Below are positions 38,301 through 47,645 of a stretch of 64,000 nucleotides of DNA, piece by piece. Made by a program: the position numbers and the translations under genes. Under the pieces are notes generated by a model. It searched no databases. It saw nothing but the letters and a program-made list of their open reading frames with translations, and was not told the origin of the DNA. How positions within the stretch are numbered: position 1 is the stretch's first letter; each line of letters starts with the position of its first letter. Origin of the DNA: Lichenostomus cassidix (taxonomy: Eukaryota; Chordata; Aves; Passeriformes; Meliphagidae); the NCBI GenBank assembly GCA_008360975.2, contig CM039196.1:1674001-1738000 (forward strand), read 5' to 3'.

Positions 38301-41300
38301 GGGTGGGAGTGTGTTCTTGCTGCTTTGGCTGAGGGGCAGACACCTGCAGACAGCCCCCATGGTGCTATTCAGGTGACTGAGACATGAACTTTAGCTTTCT
38401 GGTTCACTGAGATGGAGCCCAGGTTTGGGGTGGCACTGACTGTTGTCCTCGGGCAGTTAAGCCCCCATGGCAGCATAAGCTCTGCTCTTGCATGAAAAGC
38501 ACAGGTTGGAGGACCTGTGGAGGATCTTGGTTCCCCAAGATGGGAGCAGCTCACTGGAGCAGCAGGGATTGCCACCTCCTTGTGCTGGTTTCCTTGCCTC
38601 TATCAGTCTGTCAGACACAACTCCTTAGGAAGAATTACGGTATTAATTGTGACCTGATCAACCATAAACCTAACTGTGTGTTTCTTTTTTTATTTCCTTC
38701 CACCCAGTCAAACAGGGCAAATTAAGCCAGTGGTCCTGCCGCTGCTGTGGTTTGCAGAGGTGAGCTGCCTTCCTCAGCCTGATTCTGCAGAGCCTCTCCT
38801 GCTTCCCCATCACCAAGCACTGGGGAAACTCCGCTTTGGATAAAGCTTTAAGCCAGCCAGACTAATTAAGCACCAACAGAAGGCTTTTCAATACTTGGCT
38901 ATGCCATTAATCCCTCTGAGCTGAACAAACCCTGCACTATACTTGGTAAATCTCTGGCTCTGCCCTAGATGTGGGGTTAAATAGGGCCCTGGGCAGAGCT
39001 AGCAGCATCCCTGTCCTCATGTGGGCCAGGGAATGCAGCCTCCAGCTGTGGGTGCATGTCCAGCTGACTCCAGCTATTTAGCAAAAGCTTTTAGCCTGAC
39101 TGAATCTTGAATAAATTCCTTAATTTATGCTGGGAGGTGGTGGGAGAGGAATCATTCAGCTGGTCTGTCTCAGCCCTGGACAGGAGGGAAATGCCACTGA
39201 CAACTCTGCTTTTTTGAGCAGAGTGGATCCATCGAAGGCTCAGTCCTAACGCAGTTTTACAACAACCTGGTGCTGATCCCGATGGTGCTGGACTACCTGC
39301 AGTACATCTTCCTTGGGCTGAGTGTCCCACTCATTATCTCAGCAGCTGTGCTCGTGGCAATGAGTAAGGTAAGAATCTGCAGATGCCTGATGGGAAATGC
39401 TGTTAGTCAAATCAGACTTAATCAGATGATGTCGTTTGGGCTGACAATCTAACACGTCTGAGGAAACATTGGCTGATGCCACCAACAATCTCCTAACGGT
39501 GCCAGCAGACAGCAGCAGGGCTTCCTTAGCCATCTAGAAATTGGGCTGCAAATAGATTACATTAAACATTTCAGGCTTTCTTGGTGCACAGCAGCGATGA
39601 AAGTGGCTTCCTGGAGGAGAAGGTATTTCTCAGCTCACCTGGCTAAGGAAGAAACAAGCCTAGTTTATCCACCCAGCCCTGTAGAAGGCAGCAGCAGGTC
39701 TGTGCCATTGCAGAGATCTGCATCTCTGCAGGGTCCCAACAGTTTTGCAGTCAGAACAGAGCCTTCTCCAGAGGATGGAGCTATTTGAACACAGCCTGTC
39801 AAGTGAAATGCAGTTGCTGTGTTCTTGCAGAGAGGACACAGTCACTGTGGCTGCTTCTCAGCCCAGCACAGATTCTGTCTTTCCTTGAAATGCACTTGAT
39901 TTCTGTGCAAACAGCTCCAAAGAGCTCTGAAAGTGAAACCCTCAGAGCCTTTGTGCATCTGGGCTTACTGAGAAGTGAAGACCTTTGAAGCCTGCTGGGA
40001 GCTGGCAGCTGGGCCATGGGGCAGGCAGTGGGGTGAGGCTGAGCTGAGCTGTCAGGGCAAAATATAAAACAGCCTAAACACTCAGTAGAGATCTGTGGCT
40101 TTAGCTCCACAGTGATCTGATAACACTAAGCTCTCGACAAGTTTTATTTCTCCAAGCAGAGATCTAACCCCTTACCCTAACCCTATATCAAAGGAAGCTG
40201 ATTTAGAGTTACACTGCAGTCAGGTGGCTTAGGCTGGCTCTAAAGCTGCAGAGGTGAAGAGGCTGCTTGTGGGGATAAAAGGCAATGCTTGGGATGAGAG
40301 CAGACTAAGGGGAAGCCTGTGTGAGGGGCTGCCTTTGCTCAGCTGGTTACTGCCCTTACTGAAACACTGGTGCAAACCCACCTTAAATAGTGCCAGGGTT
40401 CTCAGAGTACCAGGTAATTGGATTTTAAACAAGTCTACAATTACTTAAGTGACTTAAACACATGATCCCAAATCCCCTTGTTCCTCCACACACTTCCCTG
40501 CAGGGTGGGAGTGATGCTAGGGCCCAGCATGGAGCCCAGAGCTCACCAGCAAACCCTTACTGTGCTCCCAGGATGGTGCTGGGATGAGCTACTCCCCTTT
40601 CAGCACGTGTGGTTGGTTGCTGGCAGACAGGCTGCACTCTGCTGCATGACCCCAGTGGCTCAAATAAAGGGCTGGGCAGCTATTTCTAACACCTTATGCA
40701 GCTCTGAGCTGGCATTTCCTCACCCTGCTTTGTGCAAGTCTTAATTCCTGGTATCAAAGAGGTTTAACCATGCCAGAAAGGGTGAGGGAGAAAAGCTGGA
40801 TTTTAAACTCATTCAAGCCAACGGAATATCTGCTTGTGAAATATCCCAAGCCCAGGCATAAAACAGCTGTATTTGTGTGCTCATCCAAAAGAGTCATGAA
40901 GTGCTAGAACTAAAAATCAAGGGCAGGAAGTGCCTGACTACCTAGGAAGTGATTGAAAAGCCTCAATGACCTTACAAATCTCTGAGAAAGCTGTACAACA
41001 CATGAATGTCTCTGCCTAATGAGTAGATAAGAGCTTGTAAACTGGAAGACAGCGATTTGCAGCCAAGGTGTGTTCCTCATTTGATTGAAGTGTTGCTGAT
41101 CTAGCCCTGATTGCTTAATCGTGCACAGTTCTGCCTCTCGAAGTCACAGGCCATGTCCGAGGGGACACTGAGCAGGGACATTGTCCACACCTTCACGTGT
41201 CTGCCAGCGTGAAGGTCTCCCTGACCCCAGAAAGGGTGAGGGAGAAAAGCTCCTCCCTCAGGTGTCTTGTGTGCCTCTGGCTTCTGGAGGGAGCAGTGTG

Positions 41301-41799
41301 CTCTGAAGCCAGTGAGGTACTGTGAAACACTGAAATCTTAGTCTAGTGGAGCCAGTTTGAAATGCATCTGTTGGACTTGCAGCTCTAAAAAAATGCATAA
41401 TCTGTACAGGGTAAAACACCCTCAGATGTGTAGCTCTCTGCCATTGTGGCCTAAAGCCTGTGTGGTGACACTTTTAAAAGGCAAACAGACCATTTTAAAA
41501 CTGGCTTGACACTGAACAAAATCTTAAATAGGACTTAGTTTACTAAATTTCAAAAATCGTCATTAATAACTAGATTCTAGTTAAACAATGATTTTTCAAA
41601 TCTCCTCTGAAAATTGGAACCCTCGTGAAATTCATGTCCAAGTGCACCATAAACCAGACTGATTGTCTTCTAGGAAAAATGCTCTTTATTTTGGAGTAGC
41701 AATAAAAAGAGCTCAGACAGTAATAAGGCAAACCAGGCCACCTCTGCCAAAAACCTGCCTCCGGTTAAGGGGAAGGTGTTGAAGGAAGCCAGACTGTAG
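26319..41799 (+). CDS. SCARB1: SCARB1, scavenger receptor class B member 1, SR-BI form (506 aa)
   Basis: CD36-family surface receptor that takes up cholesteryl esters from HDL; in birds it is also known for carotenoid uptake. Exons: 26319-26438, 30255-30412, 32108-32252, 32698-32901, 33120-33215, 33802-33914, 35827-35993, 36606-36724, 37759-37832, 38708-38759, 39222-39368, 41674-41799. They join in frame to 1521 nt, and several match human exon lengths exactly (158, 204, 96, 119, 74, 52, 147). Topology: N-terminal membrane helix about residues 8-34, large extracellular domain with many N-glycosylation sequons (NIT, NDT, NGT, NRT, NVS, NCS) and the conserved CPC and neighbouring cysteines, C-terminal helix about 440-463, short cytosolic tail. 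Exon 12 ends EARL, like the human EAKL PDZ ligand that binds PDZK1. Human SR-BI is 509 aa. Confidence 0.96.
26439..30254 (+). other. SCARB1: SCARB1 intron 1
   Basis: 3.8 kb. GC-rich for the first 250 bases (end of the CpG island), then ordinary sequence. A short AT-rich tract lies near 28838-28885. I see no other exon or clear mobile element. Confidence 0.6.
33643..33695 (-). mobile_element. Possible CR1 3'-terminal scrap in SCARB1 intron 5
   Basis: CACGGAATCATGGAGGCTGG and GGGAAAGGTC resemble the inverted 3' end of CR1 (TCATAGAATCAT...GGTTGGAAAAG). Very short and diverged. Confidence 0.35.
33915..35826 (+). other. SCARB1: SCARB1 intron 6
   Basis: 1.9 kb with no exon of its own. It holds a T-rich tract (34343-34380) and, near 35180-35262, a possible CR1 tail scrap. 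Confidence 0.6.
35180..35262 (+). mobile_element. Possible CR1 tail scrap in SCARB1 intron 6
   Basis: Ends with AGCTATTCTGTGATTCTCTG, similar to the CR1 3' octamer region. No further body recognised. Confidence 0.35.
39369..41673 (+). other. SCARB1: SCARB1 intron 11
   Basis: 2.3 kb between the last shared exon and the SR-BI-specific exon 12. No coding content seen. Contains two copies of a GAAAGGGTGAGGGAGAAAAG phrase about 450 bases apart (40777 and 41231). A very short CCCTAA-like stretch at about 40172-40184 is too small to call a telomeric repeat. Confidence 0.5.
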
Positions 41800-42287
41800 G
41801 TGGGTACCCAGTCAAGGTAAAACGTTTTTCTCTCATCCTGATTTGATTAAACTCTACTTAAAACCAATCAAATGAAATGTTTGCTGTCCACATCTCCCAG
41901 ACACGCCCTCCTGGCAAGCTTTGATGGAATGATGTTGTCTCATGGCTTTATTTGGGGCAATTTAGATGTTTTAATACTAGCACTCAACCAGGTTGCAAGC
42001 ACGTGCTTTTATTGTTTCTCCTGGTGTACCTGATCTGCAGTCCTAATAATATCAGCAGGGATCAGGGGGAAAAGTAGTACTGGTGTGAGGAAATACTTTT
42101 CTTGCCTCTTTCCCCCCCATCTCTGAGTGTTTTGAGATCCAGAGGTAAGTTTTCTGAGTGGGTAAAAACTTGTGGGGTAACAGAGGTAGTCCACTGGTGG
42201 GTGTCACCCCTCCCCTGCATGCAGGGACCCCCAACAGAGAGGCTTGCAAGAGAGAATTTCTGATGTATAAAATATCTGGGTTTGTAT

Positions 42288-44140
42288 TACAGGAACAAAA
42301 AATCACTGAGTCGTTGAGGTTGAAGGGACCTCTGGACCTCACCTATCCCAATCCCTCTGCTCAAGCAGAGTCACCTAGCACAGCACCATGTCCAGATGTC
42401 TCTAATATCGTCAGGGATGGAGATTCCCCAGGGCAACCTGTTTCCATTTAAAGAAAAAGAAAAAAAAGTATTTCTTAATGTCCAGATGGAATCCCCTGTA
42501 TTTAAGTGTCCCTTGGCTCTTGTCCTGTCCCTGGGCACCACCAAGAAGAGCCTGGTTCTGTATTTACACTCTCCCTTCAGAAATTTGTTTACAGTGCTGA
42601 GATCCCCCTGAGCCTTCTCTTCTCGAGGCTGAACAGCCCCAGTTCTCTCAGCCTTTGCTCACATGAGACACATCCAGTTCCACAATCACTTGAGTGGTCC
42701 TTTGCTGGACTCCTCCCAGGAGCTCCATCTCTCTTGTTCTGGGAATCCCAGAACTGAGCACAGTACTCCATCTATGGCCTCACCAGTGATGAGCAGAGGG
42801 GAAGGATCACTCCAAGACGTGCTGCCAACACTCCCAATGCAGCCCAGGATGCAGTTGGCTGCCTTTGCTACCAGCATGGTGCTGGCTCACCTTCAGCTCG
42901 GTGTCCCCAAGATCCTCAGGTCCTTTTCTGCCAAACTGCTGCAGAGCTGGGTGACCTTTAGTGTGTACTGGTGTTGTGAGGTTGTTCATCCCACGTGACA
43001 GACCTTGTACATCCTCTTGTTGAACATCATGAGGGTCCTTCCAGTCCGTTTCTCAGCCTGCTGAGGTCCCTCAGGTGTACCAGCCACTCCCCCAGTTTTT
43101 GCAGATCGTTAATAAAGATGTTAAACAGGACTGGACCCAGTATTGACCCCTCTGGTGTATACTGATGGTTGCTGGCCTCCAACTCAATTCTCTGGGCCTG
43201 CTGTTCAGCCAGTTTTCAGTCTACTTCACTGCCTGCTCATCCAGTCCCTACTTCATCAGCTTCCCTATAAGGTTTGCATGGGAGATGGTGACAAAAGCCT
43301 GGAGTCCAGGTAGACCATATCCACTGTTCTCCCCTCACCTACCACACCAGTCATTCATCATAGTTGGACAAGCACAATTTCCCCTTGATGAAACCAACTG
43401 ACTACACTTGATGATTCAGTTGTCCTTCATGTGCCTGGAAATGGTTCCTAGAATTAGCTGCTCCATCACTTTCTCCAAGGTGAAGGGAGGCTGACTGGCC
43501 TGTAGCTCCTGAGGTCTTCCTTCTTGATCTTTTTCAAGATTGAAGCGACATTTGCTTTCCTTCAGTCTTTGGGTCCCTCTCCCCATTGCTAAGGCTGTTC
43601 AAAGGCAACAGGGAGTGGCCTTGCTGTGACATTAGCCAACTCATCCTATCAGGGTCCTTGGATTTGTGCATGTCTAGGTTACCTAAGTATTCTCTGACCT
43701 CATCCTCTTCTACCAAGGGTGCATCTTCCTTGCTGTGGACTTTCCCCTGGTTTCTGGAGTCCCCTGCCTCGTTCAGCCCCAGGCCCGCATGTTCCCTTCT
43801 CTTTCTTTTGTCACCTGGATTCTTAGAGGAGTGTTTCATGTCTATGACATCCTTGGTAGGATTCAATTCCAGTTGGGTTTTGGCTTTCCTATCTTCATCC
43901 CTGCATGCTGGGAGAGTGCCCCTATGTATTCCTGACAGGTCCCTGCTCCCACCTTCCATATGCTTCCTTTCTGTATTTGTGTTTGTCCAGGAGCTTCTGG
44001 TTCATCCATGTTGCCCTGCTAGCATTTTTTCCTGGCTTGGGATGCTTGTTAGGGTGGACTATTCTTGAATTTGGAGGAGGTGATCCTTGAACATTAACCA
44101 TCTTTTTTGCCCTGACTGTATTCCCTCACCTAAGGTCTGT
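42288..44140 (-). mobile_element. CR1-type LINE, 5' truncated and degraded, antisense in SCARB1 intron 12
   Basis: Read on the minus strand, the element runs from an ORF2 part (right) to a 3' UTR and tail (left). The left end shows the inverted CR1 tail (AATCACTGAGTCGTTGAGG, GAAGGGACCTCTGG). Further right are the inverted 3' regions GGGCAACCTGTTTCC and GAGCCTTCTCTTCTCGAGGC. At about 43100-43143 the minus strand encodes a reverse-transcriptase signature (LGPVLFNIFINDL), and at about 43610-43720 VEEDEVREYLGNLDMHKS, an N-terminal RT-domain segment of CR1. Multiple stops and frame changes show it is dead. It lies in the last intron used by the SR-BII form. Confidence 0.9.
43534..43959 (-). pseudogene. 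Residual CR1 ORF2 (reverse transcriptase) frame
   Basis: A 141-codon open remnant in the CR1 copy. It includes the EDEVREYLGNLDMHKSKDPD block typical of the start of the CR1 RT domain. No complete RT or endonuclease domain remains. Confidence 0.75.
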
Positions 44141-44147
44141 AGACACT

Positions 44148-44350
44148 TTTAGAATCATAGACACATTAAGGTCGAAAATTCCTCCAAGATCCTCAAGTCC
44201 AAACTTCAACCAAATCCCACCATGCCCAAAGAGTTTCCAGGTGTTCCTGGTGGTATCACTGGTGCCCACACTGGAGCAGCAATGGCAATAGTCAAAGGGT
44301 TAGACATGCCTCACAGTCCCTCCACAACACCCCAGTCCATGTCCCCATAT
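44148..44350 (-). mobile_element. Second CR1 3'-end fragment (antisense)
   Basis: Begins with the inverted CR1 tail (AGAATCATAGACACATTAAG) followed by a segment like CCTCCAAGATCCTCAAGTCC, then AAACTTCAACCAAATCCCAC. A new tail directly after the longer copy suggests a separate insertion. Right edge uncertain; 44530-44860 may hold more degraded element sequence. Confidence 0.7.
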
Positions 44351-44440
44351 CTAGGTGAGGGCCAGGTGGGTGTCTCTGTCCCCAGCAGCAGGAAGTGACC
44401 CACTCCTGTCACTTGCTGCTTCCTTCTGAGGTTCTTGAAT

Positions 44441-44484
44441 GATTTAGGGTCAAGGCCCACGTGATTTAGGGTCAGGGCCCACGT
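44441..44484 (+). repeat. 22-bp tandem duplication carrying two E-boxes
   Basis: Two copies of GATTTAGGGTCAAGGCCCAC plus GT, differing at one base (A/G). The two CACGTG E-boxes fall at 44458-44463 and 44480-44485, in SCARB1 intron 12. Confidence 0.9.
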
Positions 44485-44996
44485 GATCTGTTTGAAGGCG
44501 TGTCCTGCTCATCTTCGAGGGTGGTGAACCTGTTTTGTAGGTGTGTTTAGGTGAGGAGGAGCCATCTTGGTGCCAGAAGGCACCAACCTCCACCCTTCCC
44601 CAGAGGCTTCACCTGCCGTTATCCTAGCAATGAGTGCTGCCTGTGTCTGCTGCAGCTGGTGCCTGGTGGTCTCCAGGCTCCTCTGTCCCTCAAAAGACTG
44701 ACCATCTCCCTCCCATCTGGGATGCTGAGCAGCACACTGGCTTTGTCCCATAGCTCCTCCACACAGCTCTTCAGTCTGGGGGTTTGGGTGGTGTTACAGG
44801 TGTTGGTAGCATGAATGGAAATAACCTCGTTTGGGTAGGGCAGGAGGTACAAAAAGGAGGTATAAATATCCTCAATTTAAGGAGAGGGTCCTTGATCACT
44901 GAAAGTCCAAGAGGCTTGGGGTGCGCATGCCATGGGTGGGGATGCGCTGGCACCGCCGGGTGTGACCACGCTGTGACCTCTGTCCCTCCCCTGCAG

Positions 44997-45119
44997 AGAA
45001 GTGCCACCGAGAAGATCCCCCATCCCCCTGCCACGCAGAGCAAAGCTGCCCCCTCCTCCGAGACCACGCCGCTCCTGCACGACGCCGACACCCTGGGCCA
45101 GGATGATGCTGAGGCCTGA
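44997..45119 (+). CDS. SCARB1: SCARB1 alternative last coding exon (SR-BII-type tail)
   Basis: If exon 12 is skipped, exon 11 (ending 39368, phase 0) joins the acceptor at 44995-44996 and stays open for 40 codons to TGA (45117-45119), giving a 505-aa protein. The tail carries TTPLLHDAD, resembling the TPLL segment of human SR-BII, where the dileucine drives endocytosis. In the SR-BI form this exon is 3' UTR, because exon 12 carries its own stop. The acceptor tract is pyrimidine-rich. Exon 12 also has a usable donor directly after its stop (TAG|GTGGGT), as needed for this arrangement. Confidence 0.88.
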   Translation, partial: RSATEKIPHPPATQSKAAPSSETTPLLHDADTLGQDDAEA

Positions 45120-45560
45120 GCTGCCCGCCCTGCCATGCTTCCCATGGGGACACACTTCCCACTGGGACACTTCCATGCTGGAGGTGACACCTGCTTTGGA
45201 TCCCCAGAGCTCTCTGGAAGGTGAAGTCCTGGACAGCTCAGCGGAGACCCTGCACAGCACGGCAGAGCCACGGGGTGGTCCTGCTGCACAGCATTCCCGC
45301 TCATCCAGAGACCTTGTCCAGACACTGAACACAGTATTGAAGAACCCTTGTCCCCGAGGGGCAGCCTGAGCCACAGCCCCTCTCTCCGGTGGAATGAAGA
45401 TGACTGATCTGAGAAGCTATTTTTTGCCACAGCCCCTCTCTCCGGTGGAATGAAGATGACTGATCTGAGAAGTTATTTGCAATTTAAAACTGCCTATTGC
45501 TAGGGATAAAAGGCATTTTAATGGGAGACTTTAAAATAAATGAGGTTTGTATAGGTAGCA
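45120..45560 (+). terminator. SCARB1: SCARB1 3' UTR and poly(A) signal
   Basis: About 420 bases after the SR-BII stop, ending at AATAAA (45535-45540) with a GT-rich element downstream. Contains a 56-base direct duplication at 45370-45480. Confidence 0.75.
45370..45480 (+). repeat. 56-bp tandem duplication in the SCARB1 3' UTR
   Basis: Units 45370-45425 and 45426-45480 share about 47 identical leading bases (beginning GCCACAGCCCCTCTCTCCGG) and diverge only near the ends. The high identity implies a recent event. Confidence 0.93.
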
Positions 45561-47090
45561 CTGATGGGATTTAGTGATCTTTTTAAAAGCCACTGTTCAT
45601 CTCACCAAATGGGCCACGCTGTCCTGCAGCCACTTACAGTTTTATTGCCACTTGATGTAACTGGACTACACTGCAAATCATTTCAGGGTGCTGTCACTTC
45701 AGTGATGTCTCTTCCCACAGTACCTGGAGCTTGCCTGGAGTTGCTCCAGCTTTTGCATGTGTTGGAGAGTAGTAGTGACTTTGAAAGCCCCAATTCTGTG
45801 CCATGACCTTGTGGTCCACAATGATTCCAGCTCACAGCCCTGTTACTTAAGCCTCTCCTGGCTGTAGGTGTCTGTGTGAGATGAGCCTTGGCAAAACCTC
45901 GGTGGTACATCTGAGCTGTCACTCAGCTCCTGGCAGTTGTCCCTGCTGCCTGCTCTGGCCATGGCCATCAGCACTGGGAGGCTGTCAGTGGCTCTGGCCA
46001 CACTGCCTGGCCACGGGAAGCGGGAAGCTTGACCCTGTGCTTGAGTGTTAATGAAGATATTTGTGCTTTTTAGAGGGAGGAATATGTGCAATCATGAAAG
46101 TAACAATCGATGAAAGTAACAATCGCCTTAAGTAGGGTTTGATTAAAGTATTGCAGATTTCTGAAATGGTGTGTTGGGTGACCTGGGGCTGCATGTTACC
46201 TGGGCGTGGGTGGTCTTGGGTCACACTTTAGTGGGAAGGAAACCCAAAGCCCAGGAATATTTTTGGAAAATTACTAGTCAGTAGTTGTCTACCACACCTC
46301 CCCTGCCCACTCCCAGCCAGGAGCTTGGGAAAACCAAAGGGGCCAGTGCTGGAGCATCTGGAAAGGGAGAGACAGAGGTGGAGAATCTCTGGTCTGTCGT
46401 ACAGCAGAGGACTTGTTGCACTGTGTGTGACAAGGATACTGTTGGGGTCTGGAAACCTTTGTCCAGGACAACCCTGTTACCCTCTAGTGGGGTAAGCAAT
46501 ACTTTCCTCCTACACTTCCATTCCTCTTACTGGGCAGGAAGAGCACAGGCCCTGAACCCAACTGTTCCTGGACCAGTGCATTCCTTACTGGCCCTGTCCC
46601 AGTCCTGCAGAGGGCCTGGCCTGCCTTACCATGGAAGCAGGCACGATACAGCCCAGGTCACAGCGGGGAAAGGTGGCACTTTGGTCCCTGGGCTGAACTC
46701 CCCTACATGCCTCAAGTGTGTCTTGCAGGTATGACAGCACTGGCCAAGTCCCTTCTGGGCCACTACTGCTGAGTTATCTCCGTGGCACAAGTGCCCACTG
46801 AGAGTGATTTTAAACTGCAGCTGTAAACTCTCTCTGGCTTTGAATCTGAATGCATCCACTGGCAGACAGCAGCTCGCAACACAGCCTCGGCCAGCGGTGA
46901 TGGAGCCAGGAGTGGGGAGAGGCTCTGGGCCAGCAGAGGGTACAGCAGCAATAACCACCTGTGGGCTCCTGTGAGAGGCTTTAACGACATTACGGTGCTA
47001 ATTGCAGTTGGACAAGTGAACACAAATAAAACACAGGAATACCGCTCTCAGCACAAGCCTTGGCCGGTGTTTTTTTGTGTGTTTTTGCAG
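45561..47090. other. Intergenic stretch downstream of SCARB1
   Basis: No supported gene. A 16-base tandem duplication (ATGAAAGTAACAATCG, 46094-46125) is present. Confidence 0.4.
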
Positions 47091-47275
47091 AAGAACACGT
47101 TGCGAGAGCCCTTTGCTTTCCCCAGCGCTGCAGTCCATCGATGGGGCCGGGAGGGCTGGGCGGCGCTGCAGTGCTGCCTGAGGCCGCCCGAGGGCGCTCT
47201 GGGGCTGCGGACGCTGCCGGTGCAGGGTGGTCCCGGGGGGGGCGGGACCCGGATAGGAGGGGTTCGGACATGGAG
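47091..47275. promoter_or_regulatory. CpG-rich segment, possible promoter or untranslated exon
   Basis: GC-rich block with many CpG after an AG at the end of a T-rich tract (TTTTTTTGTGTGTTTTTGCAG, 47069-47089), which would read as a splice acceptor. A GTGGTC follows at 47229. It could be a noncoding exon or cryptic promoter of a distal gene, or just the edge of the minisatellite. No protein match. Confidence 0.25.
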
Positions 47276-47645
47276 CGGGAAAACGGGGAGTCCTGGCCGT
47301 GTGGGGAACGGGGGAAACGGGGAGTTCTGCCCCTGGTGGGGAATGGGGGAAACGGGGAGTTCTGCCCCTGGTGGGGAACGGGAGCTCCATCCCTGAGAGG
47401 TAGCGGGGAAAAACGGGGATTCCTGCCCCGTGTGGGGAGGGAACGGGGGCTCCTGAGGGGCATCGGGACACAGGGGTCCTGCCTCAGATGGAGAACGGGG
47501 GCTCCAGCCCTGAGGGGCAAGGGGGGAAAAACGGGGGTTCTTGCCCCGGGTGAGGAAGGAACGGGGGCTCCAGCCGTGAGGGGCAGCGGGGCAGGGGTCT
47601 GACTCCGTGTGGAGAACAGGGGCTCCAGCCCTGAGGGGCAGCAGT
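47276..47645 (+). repeat. GC-rich minisatellite
   Basis: Irregular tandem units of roughly 35-50 bases built from GAACGGGGG, GGAAACGGGGAG, TTCTGCCCC and CTCCAGCCCTGAGGGGC. The long ORFs on both strands (up to about 239 codons on minus) are products of the repeat. G-runs again favour the + strand. Confidence 0.85.

Noticed and set aside
40165..40190. Interstitial telomere-like repeat
   Set aside because: Only about two imperfect CCCTAA units; chance level.
44771..45430. 219-codon minus ORF across SCARB1 exon 13
   Set aside because: Antisense shadow of a GC-rich coding exon and UTR; no recognisable domain.
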